37,014 nt of DNA from Desulforhopalus sp. GTDB lineage: Bacteria; Desulfobacterota; Desulfobulbia; Desulfobulbales; Desulfocapsaceae. Positions 17,181 to 25,460 of the stretch are shown in pieces. Position numbers and translations under genes: made by a program. The stretch lies in contig WTAT01000395.1 of the NCBI GenBank assembly GCA_013139415.1, positions 1 to 37,014 on the forward strand, in the 5' to 3' direction. Numbering within the stretch: position 1 is the first letter of the stretch; every line of letters starts with the position of its first letter. The notes beneath the pieces are model-generated. The model saw nothing but the letters and a program-made list of their open reading frames with translations, was not told the DNA's origin and ran no database searches.

Positions 17181-20100
17181 TCAAAAATCAATAAGTTCGG
17201 CCACAATTGTCTCAAAGCTCAGACCTCGGGAAGCCTTTACCAGGACAACATCATCTTGTCCTAATTTTTCGCAGTCAATCATTTCGCTTATCCACCTGGT
17301 CGCATCCACTTTCTCCTCAAACATATGGATGCGCCCTTTATCAAAACCGTGGTCAAGGGCACCCTGTACCACATTTTCCTTAAATTCTCCAACAACTCCA
17401 ACACAATCAATGGCCAATTCGGCAATTAATTTTCCAATATCATAATGAGCCTGCCTGGAAACAACACCAAGTTCACGCATGTCGCCGATAATCCCGACCG
17501 AAGTTTTTTTAGAAATATTTTTCAATGTTCTCAACCCGGCTGCCATTGAGGCCGGATTGGCATTGTACGTATCGTTTATTATGGTGAAACCGGATTTGGC
17601 CCGGAGCATCTCCATACGTTTATCAGGAGGCCTGAAATCTGCAAGTCCTGCTGCAACGTGCCCTAGTGTTGCTCCTGCTGCAAGACAGATAGCGGCGGCA
17701 CAAAGGGCGTTGGACACATTGTGTTCGCCGGCAATATTGAGGTGAATTCCGACTGTATCCTCTGCATGGTGCAAGGTGAAGGTAATGACGCCACCTTCTT
17801 TCATGTGGATAGCCGAAGCCCAAACATCCGGCCTTTTGTCCGGCTCCTGCTGTCCTCCTTCGCCATGCACTGCAAAAGTGATTTTTCGATTATTATATTT
17901 TCTGGACAGCTCCAGGACCCTGATGTCATCAAGGTTGACCACCAGTATTCCTGAGTCTTTGGTAACGGCAAAAAGCTCTTCTTTAGCCTTGGCTACTCCC
18001 TCAATCGACTGCAGCCCCTCAAGATGTGCCCCATAAATGTTGGTTATACAGCTTATATCCGGGTCGGCTATAGAACCAAGTCGATTGAGCTCACCCGGCT
18101 GGTTCATACCCATTTCCAGCACAGCTGCACGATCCCCAACGTCAAGAGGCAGCAGCGACAGGGGCAAGCCGATGAGATTATTAAAATTTCCTTTAGTTTT
18201 GAGAAAACAGTCAGGGGGAAAATCGGGTCCTTCCGGCCACATCCTGGCAAGTACCGGGGCAATCATCTCTTTAACTGTGGTTTTTCCGCAGCTACCGGTA
18301 AGCCCAATGACCACCTGTTCACATTGCCCGGCCAGTGCTCTTCTGCGAAAGGCCGCCAGATCCCCCAACGCCTGCAGGGTATCTTTAACTTCTACCTGAC
18401 TAACTTCCATCTCTGCAGGCAGAGCAAGCAACTTCTCAACCACCAGACAGGAAGCACCATTTTCCACCGCCTGTCGGGCATAGTCATGGGCATCATGGTT
18501 TTCCCCTTTCAGGGCGACAAAGATCCCATCCCTGCTGGCACCCCTGCTGTCGGTGATAACAGGGCCCAGCAATTTTAAATGGCCCGATCCAGGCCGCAAT
18601 TTGCCATTGACGGCAACCGCGACCAACTCAGCCGTCCAGGAAAACAAAACTCCTTGTGCTTCCTGTCGATCATCAAAAAAACGTTTTCCCTGAGACGTCA
18701 ATTGGTAGGGTTCATGACCTTTTCCGGCAATAACGACAATATCCCCAGATGACGCCGCTCGAATGGCTGCGTCGATTGCCTCCTTTCTGTCACGAATGAC
18801 TACACTTCCACGATCTTTACAGTTTCTTGCCGAAAGCCATTCAGGGTCCTTCACTTCCAGGGGGGTCTTTTTTAGACCGGCAAGAATTTGTCTCACTATC
18901 TGGTCAGGGTCTTCAGTGCGTGGGTTATCATCGGTTACCACGGCAACATCACATACCCTGCCGGCAATCTCGCCCATCAGCGGCCGCTTGCCCTTATCCC
19001 TATCCCCGCCACAGCCAAAAACACAGAAAAGCTCTCCATGGGGTAGAGCAGCCACAGTTGTCAGAACTTTCTCCAAAGCATCCGGGGTGTGGGCATAATC
19101 AACCAACACTACCGGCCCTTTTGAATCCCAACCAGGACCGGCGGTAACTCTTTCAACTCTGCCGGGAGCGCCGGTCGCCGTGGCAAGGGCACTGCAAATA
19201 AGTGCCTCATCAATACCCATGCCCAAACAGAGCCCGTATACAGTCAATATATTATCGACATTATAACGTCCTACGAGAGGAGATGAGAGAGTATGCTCAC
19301 CAGAAGGGGTTAATATAACTGTATCAGTCCTATCGAGTGTTGAGGAAAAATTCTTTAGCTGAATATCCGCCCCTTCACCTTCTCCCCATTGTATCGTTTT
19401 TTTGCAGTTTTTTTCACAAATCCCATGCAACAAAGAAAGCCATTCCCTGTCGTCAGTTCTCCCCAAAGAAACAGGAAGGATTGTTGTCCCAGCTTCCTTC
19501 ATATGCTCGGAAAACAGTCTGATTTTTGCCCGAAAATAATCTTCCATATCCGCGTGGTAATCCAGATGATCCCGGGACAGATTGGTAAACGCAGTGACAT
19601 CGAACATTATGGAGCCTATCCGCGATTGAGCAAGGGCGTGGGAAGATACCTCCATAATCACATAGTCCACGCCATTATCGACCATCTCCCTCAGCAGCTC
19701 CTGAAGCAAAAAAGCTTCCGGGGTAGTAAACCGGGTTTTCAGAATCTTTTTTTCACCACTCCTGCCGGTAAATCTGTTATTGACCGTACCGATAACTCCG
19801 ACAGTTAACCCCGCCTGCAGCAGCACATGTTCAAGAAGGTAGGTAACTGTCGTCTTACCGTTGGTCCCGGTGATACCGATGAATTGCAATTTTTCTGCAG
19901 GCCGCCGAAAATAATTTGCAGCTACAGCTGCATATGCTCTGGCTGTATCTTCCACCTCGATTACAGTTGCCTGTAGATCTCTCGCCTGTGCTGTAGTTAA
20001 TTTTCCAGGCCCACAGACAATCGCCCGACATCCGGCAGCAACAGCTGCCTCTATAAAATCGTGACCATCACGTACAACCCCCGGAAGCGCGACAAAAAGA

Positions 20101-20261
20101 CTATCAGCGGTAACTTCTCGTGAATCAGCAGTGATCGAGGTGATCAATTGGTCATCCAGCGACCTATCAGAAAGGGAACAGACAATATTGAATTTCTGCC
20201 CCTTAAGAAGAGATGCGAATGTATTAGGTATAAATGTATTAGGTACTTTGTATGATAACAT
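17181..20261 (-). CDS. murE-murF: MurE-MurF fusion: meso-DAP-adding and D-Ala-D-Ala-adding ligase in one chain
   Basis: The product is 1026 residues in a single uninterrupted frame. Residues 1 to about 542 are MurE: TADSREV near 44, ATP loop TGTNGKTT at 131-138, the carbamylated-lysine region FRAKIRLF, the DNPR motif at 445-448 that selects meso-diaminopimelate, and GKGHEPYQ. A short joint leads to MurF from about 543: ITDSRGASRDGIFVALKG, ATP loop TGSCGKTT at 655-662, LEMGMNQPGEL, and NDTYNANPASM. Consecutive cytoplasmic steps adding DAP and then D-Ala-D-Ala are thus joined. Both ATP sites look intact. The N-terminus carries an in-frame 15-base duplication giving PNTF twice. No good ribosome-binding site precedes the ATG; a repeat element ends about 11 bases before it. 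Such fusions are known in some other bacteria such as Bordetella. Confidence 0.95.
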   Translation of the reverse strand: MLSYKVPNTFIPNTFASLLKGQKFNIVCSLSDRSLDDQLITSITADSREVTADSLFVALPGVVRDGHDFIEAAVAAGCRAIVCGPGKLTTAQARDLQATVIEVEDTARAYAAVAANYFRRPAEKLQFIGITGTNGKTTVTYLLEHVLLQAGLTVGVIGTVNNRFTGRSGEKKILKTRFTTPEAFLLQELLREMVDNGVDYVIMEVSSHALAQSRIGSIMFDVTAFTNLSRDHLDYHADMEDYFRAKIRLFSEHMKEAGTTILPVSLGRTDDREWLSLLHGICEKNCKKTIQWGEGEGADIQLKNFSSTLDRTDTVILTPSGEHTLSSPLVGRYNVDNILTVYGLCLGMGIDEALICSALATATGAPGRVERVTAGPGWDSKGPVVLVDYAHTPDALEKVLTTVAALPHGELFCVFGCGGDRDKGKRPLMGEIAGRVCDVAVVTDDNPRTEDPDQIVRQILAGLKKTPLEVKDPEWLSARNCKDRGSVVIRDRKEAIDAAIRAASSGDIVVIAGKGHEPYQLTSQGKRFFDDRQEAQGVLFSWTAELVAVAVNGKLRPGSGHLKLLGPVITDSRGASRDGIFVALKGENHDAHDYARQAVENGASCLVVEKLLALPAEMEVSQVEVKDTLQALGDLAAFRRRALAGQCEQVVIGLTGSCGKTTVKEMIAPVLARMWPEGPDFPPDCFLKTKGNFNNLIGLPLSLLPLDVGDRAAVLEMGMNQPGELNRLGSIADPDISCITNIYGAHLEGLQSIEGVAKAKEELFAVTKDSGILVVNLDDIRVLELSRKYNNRKITFAVHGEGGQQEPDKRPDVWASAIHMKEGGVITFTLHHAEDTVGIHLNIAGEHNVSNALCAAAICLAAGATLGHVAAGLADFRPPDKRMEMLRAKSGFTIINDTYNANPASMAAGLRTLKNISKKTSVGIIGDMRELGVVSRQAHYDIGKLIAELAIDCVGVVGEFKENVVQGALDHGFDKGRIHMFEEKVDATRWISEMIDCEKLGQDDVVLVKASRGLSFETIVAELIDF

Positions 20262-20272
20262 TTGATAGTGTT

Positions 20273-20308
20273 CTAACCCCGGTAAACGGGAAAATAAGTC
20301 GGGATTTA
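20273..20308 (-). repeat. 3'-end fragment of the palindromic repeat, upstream of murE-murF
   Basis: On the minus strand it ends ACTTATTTTCCCGTTTACCG then GGGTTAG, as in the long copies. It lies between the ftsI-like stop (20315) and the murE-murF ATG (20261), ending about 11 bases before that ATG. Confidence 0.8.
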
Positions 20309-20314
20309 TCGAGA

Positions 20315-22204
20315 CTAGTCTTTTTCAAGCAATTCCTTCGAAAATTTCCAGGGAACTACACTTTCTTGCGTTTCAAGAAACAACACACATTCGGTTATTC
20401 CTTTTAAGGAACTACCCGGTCGCGGCTTCTGATCGATGACTCTTCCAGTTCCCTGAAGATTAATCTCCAAGCTCATTCCCTGCAACAGACGAAGACTTTT
20501 TCTAAGACTCAACCCCTTAAGGTCCGGCATGACTCTGACTATAGTTTTTTTCCCTTTCGGTATTATCGCAATACCAGAGTACTGAGCGGTGAACCTGTTT
20601 TTCCCCTGATAATTTTCCTCATCACCAACTTCAAGTTCAACCACATCTGCTACAGACTTGGCGATTTGCTGCAGCACAGAGATCCTCTCAACCTTCTCTT
20701 CTACAATCTGCTCAAGACTTTTTTTCTCTTTGACGCCATGCCCTTTCATTCCCACAGGGGCTCGTTGAACGACAACCAACATATTCAAGTCATTGCTTCC
20801 GGCAGGTATAGTTACAAAAACCATATCATTAATGAAGAATTGCCGGTAATCGCCACTATCAACACTGAGTAAAATATCATCTCTGAAAAAATATGAGCCT
20901 GAGGCTCCCTGTCTGGCCTGACTGCGAAAAAGAGACTTGATGAGATGGCCTCCAGTTTCAGTCCAACTGTCCGACTGCCGGCCGGCCTGTTCTTCTGCGG
21001 AGAGTTGGGTTTCCATCCCCGTATCTTTATCAAAAATTTTTTTTACCACAAAGGGACGTATTTTTTTACCCTCATTGAGCAGAACAGAGTAGGTCGTAAG
21101 TAGGCTCAATGGGGTTGCGGACTCCGGCACAAAGCCGAAATACGTCGTAGATGTCATTACAGGTTTCTGCTGGCTCGCTGCCGTTTTTTCAGATGGTATC
21201 GGCACATGAAAATCAGTACCCGACGATTCCTCTAACCCAAGCCATTCCCACAAACGCAATTGGTGACCAAGATTGTTATCATCTGAGGCCAAGCTCCAGG
21301 CAGAAGGTGAAACACCATTCAAACCATACGCATGCAGCATTGTCGCATCCCGCAGGAAAAGACGAAACTTGGGAGGCATACAGAAAGGAACAAGAGCCAT
21401 ATTTTCGGTCTGCTCTTGAGAATATTTGGCAAAAATATTGGGATTAAACCCCGGCAGGTTGGCTCCGCCAATTATTTCCCCGGTTCCGCTTTCCATAAGA
21501 TACGCCATAACCTTTTCGGCCTGTTCATTTAAAGCGATATCTTTAACAAGATTTTCCAGAATGTCCTGTATTTTTAGATCAATGGTCAGTACAAGATCCA
21601 GCGCGGCACTGAGAGACTGCTTCTCTTCCTGTTGTTTTAGTTTTCTGCTGGCCAGAAGTCGATCATAGTAAAATTCCACCCCGGAAAGACCGATACCATT
21701 CTCAACATAGCCGATAAAGTGAGCAGCCTTTAAATCGTTTGGATAAAACCTTTTATCGTCTCTTTGTAAATACACTCCCGGAAGCTGTAGATCCTTAATG
21801 GCAACTTCCTGCTCCTGACTTATATCTTGTGCTATCCAGACTCGCAGCACCCCACTTTCCAGCTGATCCTCTAATTTGGCACTGTCCAGGCCCAACACCT
21901 TGCTGAGGTGTGTCGCCGCTTCCTGGATGGAATCAATCTCCCGGATTCTTGCGTACACCGAAACCCGTTCCAGAGTTACCGCAAGCTGCTTAAGATTTCT
22001 GTCATAAACTGTTCCCCTGACAGGAGGCTGCTGGGAGAAGGTGTTTTTTATGGTGTGCAGAACCTCTCTTACAGAAGTGGTGATTCCATAGTGTTGTTCA
22101 AGCTGATGACCAACGAATCCCAGCACCACCAGAATCAATAAATACAGAATTACCCGCCTCCCCTTTTTTTGCTTCTGCATTCTGAGGCGGGATTTTTTTA
22201 TCAT
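20315..22204 (-). CDS. FtsI/PBP-like protein with PASTA domain, transpeptidase motifs degenerate
   Basis: The product is 629 residues, placed where ftsI belongs. A basic N-terminus and one membrane anchor (about 18-34) precede the PBP dimerisation domain (PVRGTVYDRN, 61-70), the pedestal (GLSGVEFYYDRLL), a transpeptidase-fold region (about 205-485) and one PASTA domain (about 555-612, with MPDLKGLSLRKSLRLL). The active-site motifs are not canonical: where EPGSxxK should be, the protein reads VPFCMPPK (residues 272-279), with Met at the serine position; the KTG position reads DSG (449-451, SVDSGDY); the SxN region reads SLASDDNNLG with no SxN. The segment between the first two motifs is also shortened. 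The frame is intact, so this looks like a retained scaffold rather than a decayed gene. Cys275 is one position off the nucleophile site. Confidence 0.85.
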   Translation of the reverse strand: MIKKSRLRMQKQKKGRRVILYLLILVVLGFVGHQLEQHYGITTSVREVLHTIKNTFSQQPPVRGTVYDRNLKQLAVTLERVSVYARIREIDSIQEAATHLSKVLGLDSAKLEDQLESGVLRVWIAQDISQEQEVAIKDLQLPGVYLQRDDKRFYPNDLKAAHFIGYVENGIGLSGVEFYYDRLLASRKLKQQEEKQSLSAALDLVLTIDLKIQDILENLVKDIALNEQAEKVMAYLMESGTGEIIGGANLPGFNPNIFAKYSQEQTENMALVPFCMPPKFRLFLRDATMLHAYGLNGVSPSAWSLASDDNNLGHQLRLWEWLGLEESSGTDFHVPIPSEKTAASQQKPVMTSTTYFGFVPESATPLSLLTTYSVLLNEGKKIRPFVVKKIFDKDTGMETQLSAEEQAGRQSDSWTETGGHLIKSLFRSQARQGASGSYFFRDDILLSVDSGDYRQFFINDMVFVTIPAGSNDLNMLVVVQRAPVGMKGHGVKEKKSLEQIVEEKVERISVLQQIAKSVADVVELEVGDEENYQGKNRFTAQYSGIAIIPKGKKTIVRVMPDLKGLSLRKSLRLLQGMSLEINLQGTGRVIDQKPRPGSSLKGITECVLFLETQESVVPWKFSKELLEKD

Positions 22205-22297
22205 TTTGTCTCTTAAGTTTTCATACCAAGCTGAAACAGTTCGGAGCCTGAGCCTCCCTCTGAGGATTGGGGCAAAATGAATATTTCAGGATGAAAA

Positions 22298-22696
22298 CTA
22301 TCGAGGATAACTGAAAGATCCGGATCGTCTGTTAAACCTTCCCACCTGATCTCCTGAATCTATCTGTAATGCTAACTTCTCTCCGGCCAGTTTCTGTATA
22401 TTAACGGGTGCCCAAAGCCTTGCTTTGCGGGCAAGCATTTCAATGTTTTTATCCATCAGTTCGTGCCGTTGATTATCGACACTGACAATCGAACGTTCAA
22501 CACTTGTGACCTCAGATGCTATAAACATATTTATAATCAAAACCAAGGGAAAAATCATCAACAGAACCCTACCAACAGGTTTCCACAAAACCAGCCACCC
22601 GGACAGATCTACTAGATCCCCGGGCCGAAAGTACTGCCGCAGTCCAACCTTGGCGACAGACCGCATATACGCTTCTGAAGAATTATTATAGTTCAT
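22298..22696 (-). CDS. ftsL: FtsL-like divisome protein
   Basis: The product is 132 residues with one transmembrane segment (about 43-61, VLLMIFPLVLIINMFIASE) followed by a short heptad-like periplasmic stretch and the LWAPVNIQKLAGEKLAL motif common to FtsL-type proteins (a small hydrophobic motif about 40 residues after the membrane). FtsL sequences are poorly conserved; the call rests on size, topology and position between rsmH and the ftsI-like gene. A strong ribosome-binding site GGGAGGA lies 6 bases before the ATG. In known divisomes FtsL binds FtsQ and FtsB and activates FtsWI. Confidence 0.8.
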   Translation of the reverse strand: MNYNNSSEAYMRSVAKVGLRQYFRPGDLVDLSGWLVLWKPVGRVLLMIFPLVLIINMFIASEVTSVERSIVSVDNQRHELMDKNIEMLARKARLWAPVNIQKLAGEKLALQIDSGDQVGRFNRRSGSFSYPR

Positions 22697-22727
22697 AGTG
22701 TCCTCCCAGGTAGTTAGTGACTTAGAG

Positions 22728-22760
22728 ATGATTTTCTTGTTTTTTTTGCAAGAAAATCAT
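22728..22760. other. Perfect 12-bp hairpin between rsmH and ftsL
   Basis: ATGATTTTCTTG (22728-22739) is repeated inverted at 22749-22760, separated by a 9-base loop that is T8G on the plus strand and C-A8 on the minus strand. It lacks a downstream U-tract on the minus strand, so it may be an RNA-stability or processing hairpin rather than a terminator. Confidence 0.6.
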
Positions 22761-22794
22761 TTCGTGAAGGAACTATCCCGTTTATCGGGGTTAG
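22761..22794 (+). repeat. Minimal copy of the palindromic repeat at the rsmH stop codon
   Basis: TTCGTGAAGG is joined directly to CCCGTTTATCGGGGTTAG, keeping the two ends seen at 10006-10080 with the GGGGT hairpin core deleted. The TTA in its last bases is the complement of the rsmH TAA stop codon. Confidence 0.65.
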
Positions 22795-23693
22795 TTTCTT
22801 TTTCGTGCAACTCTCAACCGCGCACTCCGCGATCTGGGGTTAGCCGCAATTTCTTCCGGTGAAGACATTACGGGTTTACCGGTCAACACTTCCAACAATT
22901 CATTATTTTTAAATTTTCTCTTGACTATCCGATCTTCCAGAGAGTGAAAAGATATCACACAGAAATTTGCCCCTGGCTTTAGAAACCTCACGGCATCATC
23001 GAGTATGCGTGCCAAATTTTCCAACTCCGTATTGACAGCTATCCTAAGAGCCTGAAAGACCTTCGTCGCGACGTGTATCCTTTTGGGATGAAAACGTTTA
23101 GGAACCGCATGGGCAACTATTCGCACCAGCTGCTTTGTGGTCAGAATGTCCTCTTTCTTCCTGTGCTCAACAATTGCCGAGGCAATGGGTCGCGCCTGTC
23201 TCTCTTCTCCGTAGTAAAAAAAGATATCCGCCAACTCCTGCTCCGAACCAGTCGCCAGGATTGATTGGGCGGTTGTTTCTCCACGGCTATCCATGCGCAT
23301 GTCGAGGAATTCGTCACGCTGAAAACTGAACCCCCGCTCTCCCATGTCAAGCTGGAGAGAAGAAACACCGATATCAATCAACAGACCATCTATCTCTCGA
23401 ACACCTACTTCTTCCAGCCCTGCGGCGAGTTCAGCAAAATTTCGCTGCACGATCGTCAATCGATCTTTAAAGCCAGCCAATCTATTCATGGCATGCTGGA
23501 GTGCATGGTCATCCCATTCAAAAGCGATGACTCTTCCATCTGGTTCCGAAGCGGAAAGAATAGCCGCAGTATGTCCTCCTAAGCCCAGGGTACCGTCGAC
23601 ATAAACTTTTCCGGTCTCAGGAGCCAAATAGTGCATACATTCGTGCAACAATACGGATGTGTGAATGCTCTCTGCCTTATGATCGCCAACCAC
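22791..23693 (-). CDS. rsmH: 16S rRNA (cytosine-1402-N4)-methyltransferase RsmH (MraW)
   Basis: The product is 300 residues, an S-adenosylmethionine-dependent enzyme that N4-methylates C1402 of 16S rRNA. It has HTSVLLHECMHYL near the N-terminus, the SAM motif VDGTLGLGGHT, LLIDIGVSSLQLD, GFSFQ, and the C-terminal ISFHSLEDRIVK and NPRSRSARLRVARK. The start is GTG overlapping the mraZ stop (TAGTG), with GGGG upstream, indicating coupled translation with mraZ. Confidence 0.97.
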   Translation of the reverse strand: MVGDHKAESIHTSVLLHECMHYLAPETGKVYVDGTLGLGGHTAAILSASEPDGRVIAFEWDDHALQHAMNRLAGFKDRLTIVQRNFAELAAGLEEVGVREIDGLLIDIGVSSLQLDMGERGFSFQRDEFLDMRMDSRGETTAQSILATGSEQELADIFFYYGEERQARPIASAIVEHRKKEDILTTKQLVRIVAHAVPKRFHPKRIHVATKVFQALRIAVNTELENLARILDDAVRFLKPGANFCVISFHSLEDRIVKRKFKNNELLEVLTGKPVMSSPEEIAANPRSRSARLRVARKRN

Positions 23694-24145
23694 TAGAGAA
23701 TCCCCATCCTGGCAAGACCTGCCTGATGTTCTTTAAAATTCTCACGAGTATTATCAATTTCAGCTTGCGATGAGTCTTTGTCGCAGATTTCAATCCAATC
23801 CATCATTCCTGTCAGGGCAACATCTTTGGTTAGATTGGCATCGGCTCGCAGCTCAGCAGGAAGACGAATACGCCCCTGCTTGTCAACGACGCACTCAACT
23901 ACTCCACCAACAGCATAACGAATGAAATCTGCAAGCCCCTGCTCGCCACCCAAGGTCAACAATTTAGTCTCCAGAGCCTCCCACTCGGCAATCCGATAAG
24001 CACGTAAATGAGTTTTCCAGGGCGCTACCATGAGTATCTCCGAACCGCTTTGACGCAACACCTCACGAAAACGACTGGGAAGATTAAGCCTCCCTTTCGT
24101 GTCCAGCACGTGAAATGTTCTGCTTCGAAATCTACCCTGAGTCAA
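23693..24145 (-). CDS. mraZ: Transcriptional regulator MraZ
   Basis: The product is 150 residues from a TTG at 24145, chosen because GGGAG lies 7 bases upstream and the N-terminus then fits the family. The first AbrB-like half contains FHVLDTKGRLNLPSRFRE and the second VVECVVDKQGRIRLPAELR, the two DNA-binding repeats of MraZ. The open frame extends further to a GTG at 24196, but that would include the operator repeats and produce a Trp-rich extension with no family match. MraZ is the first gene of the dcw cluster and elsewhere represses or modulates its own promoter. Confidence 0.93.
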   Translation of the reverse strand: MTQGRFRSRTFHVLDTKGRLNLPSRFREVLRQSGSEILMVAPWKTHLRAYRIAEWEALETKLLTLGGEQGLADFIRYAVGGVVECVVDKQGRIRLPAELRADANLTKDVALTGMMDWIEICDKDSSQAEIDNTRENFKEHQAGLARMGIL

Positions 24146-24157
24146 AAATACGCTCCC

Positions 24158-24207
24158 AAAAACCACACCCGACCATCTCCACCTACTCCACCCCACTTCA
24201 AACCACT
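24158..24207 (-). promoter_or_regulatory. Probable MraZ operator: five 10-bp-spaced GTGG-type repeats
   Basis: On the minus strand, five decamers in a row begin AGTGG, AGTGG, AGTAG, GATGG and TGTGG. Direct TGGG-like repeats at about 10-bp spacing in front of mraZ are the known MraZ binding pattern. The first overlaps the -10 box at 24205-24210 and the rest cover the early transcribed region, suited to repression. Confidence 0.6.
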
Positions 24208-24232
24208 ATACTCCTTTTTATAATAGTGACAA
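24205..24232 (-). promoter_or_regulatory. Sigma-70-type promoter for mraZ and the dcw cluster
   Basis: On the minus strand TTGTCA (24227-24232) is followed by a 16-base spacer and TATAGT (24205-24210). It lies about 60 bases before the chosen mraZ start. Confidence 0.65.
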
Positions 24233-24513
24233 GGATGGTGTCAAGCAAAAAATAATGTGACTTCAAAAGGATAAACGCAACAGAAAAAGGCTAGCACAAC
24301 CACTACATGTTGGGTATCGCCAGGAATCCCCCCACAGTATCTAGAAAAAAAAGGGATAACACTACGACAGTAACCCAACTTATTGATTACGTCAAACAGC
24401 CAAGTAACCGTGTATTTTCAAGTGGTTTGGTAAAAAGATTATTGAAAGGGAAAATCTTCAATATTTTTCAAGGTGGGGCAAAGTGGTGAATGGATACAGA
24501 CAAATGCAAATAA
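24233..24513. other. Gene-free AT-rich spacer between panB and mraZ
   Basis: No reading frame here has a recognisable product, a sound ribosome-binding site or family motifs. I see no tRNA-like structure or repeat family member. It probably only holds sequence upstream of the mraZ promoter and downstream of the panB terminator. Confidence 0.5.
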
Positions 24514-24548
24514 AATGGGTCGACTGAACTTATGTCAGTCGACCCATT
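24514..24548 (-). terminator. Rho-independent terminator of panB
   Basis: A perfect 14-bp stem (AATGGGTCGACTGA, 24514-24527, with 24535-24548) encloses a 7-base loop. On the minus strand it is followed by TTATTTG, a T-rich tail, 33 bases after the panB stop. Confidence 0.85.
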
Positions 24549-24580
24549 GTATTGGAGGGGAGATCGTTGCTACTCTTAAC

Positions 24581-25411
24581 TTACTCAGTCAACAGCTGAC
24601 GGTAATCAGAACCACTGGAAAAGCTGTGTTCGGAGCCCGGATAAGAACCCGTCTTCACATCACTATTATACTGCTGAATACTCTCTTTGATGATGGGAGA
24701 AAGATCTGCGTATTTCTTGACAAATTTAGGGGTAAACTTATCGAACATTCCGAGCAGATCATGGGTAACGAGCACCTGCCCGTCACAATGAACGCCAGCC
24801 CCGATTCCAACGGTCGGAATTGTGATCGACTCGGAGATCACCTGGGCCAGTCCGTCAGGGATGCATTCAATCAACAGTCCAAAAGCACCAGCACCTTCCA
24901 GCCCCTTTGCTTCAGCAAGAAGTCGCCTGGCATCATCAAGACCTTTCCCCTGCAATTTATAGCCACCGAGTTGGCTGGCCGTCTGGGGAGTCAGACCAAT
25001 GTGGGCCATAACCGGCACTCCGGCATCAACCAAAGCCCGGACGACCCCGCACATCTCCAGGCCACCTTCCAGTTTTACCGCATCACAACCTGCTTCTTTT
25101 AAAAATCGTATGCCGTTTTTCACAGCATCCCGCTCGCCGGTATGATTGGCACCAAAGGGCATATCGCCAATGATAAAAATATCAGGAGCCCCCCGTCGAA
25201 CGGCCCTGGCATGATGCAGCATCTCCTCCATTGTCACCGGAACGGTTGAGTCATAGCCAAGCATCACCATACCGAGCGAATCCCCAACCAGCAGGATATC
25301 GACCTCACAACTACTCAACAATCGGGCCATTGAGCTATCATAGGCCGTCAGCATGGAAATTTTCTTCCCTTCCGCCTTCATTGATCGTATTTCTGCAAGT
25401 GTTTTGCGCAT
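24581..25411 (-). CDS. panB: 3-methyl-2-oxobutanoate hydroxymethyltransferase PanB
   Basis: The product is 276 residues, the first committed enzyme of pantothenate (vitamin B5) synthesis: it makes ketopantoate from 2-ketoisovalerate and methylene-tetrahydrofolate. Family motifs are ISMLTAYDSSMARL, the metal-binding ILLVGDSLGMVMLGYDST, VKLEGG, MAHIGLTPQ and IGIGAGVHCDGQVLVTHDLLG. Length is normal. AGGA lies about 10 bases before the ATG. A MITE-like element separates it from ruvB, and a strong terminator follows, so it may be its own unit. No panC or panD is nearby. Confidence 0.97.
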   Translation of the reverse strand: MRKTLAEIRSMKAEGKKISMLTAYDSSMARLLSSCEVDILLVGDSLGMVMLGYDSTVPVTMEEMLHHARAVRRGAPDIFIIGDMPFGANHTGERDAVKNGIRFLKEAGCDAVKLEGGLEMCGVVRALVDAGVPVMAHIGLTPQTASQLGGYKLQGKGLDDARRLLAEAKGLEGAGAFGLLIECIPDGLAQVISESITIPTVGIGAGVHCDGQVLVTHDLLGMFDKFTPKFVKKYADLSPIIKESIQQYNSDVKTGSYPGSEHSFSSGSDYRQLLTE

Positions 25412-25460
25412 AATAGCATCCTGGTTTTAGAGGGAGCAGGGTTCGCTTCTTGTTATTGTT

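Noticed and set aside
24146-24196. Longer MraZ starting at a GTG
   Set aside because: It would translate the operator repeats into a Trp-rich peptide; the TTG at 24145 has GGGAG upstream.
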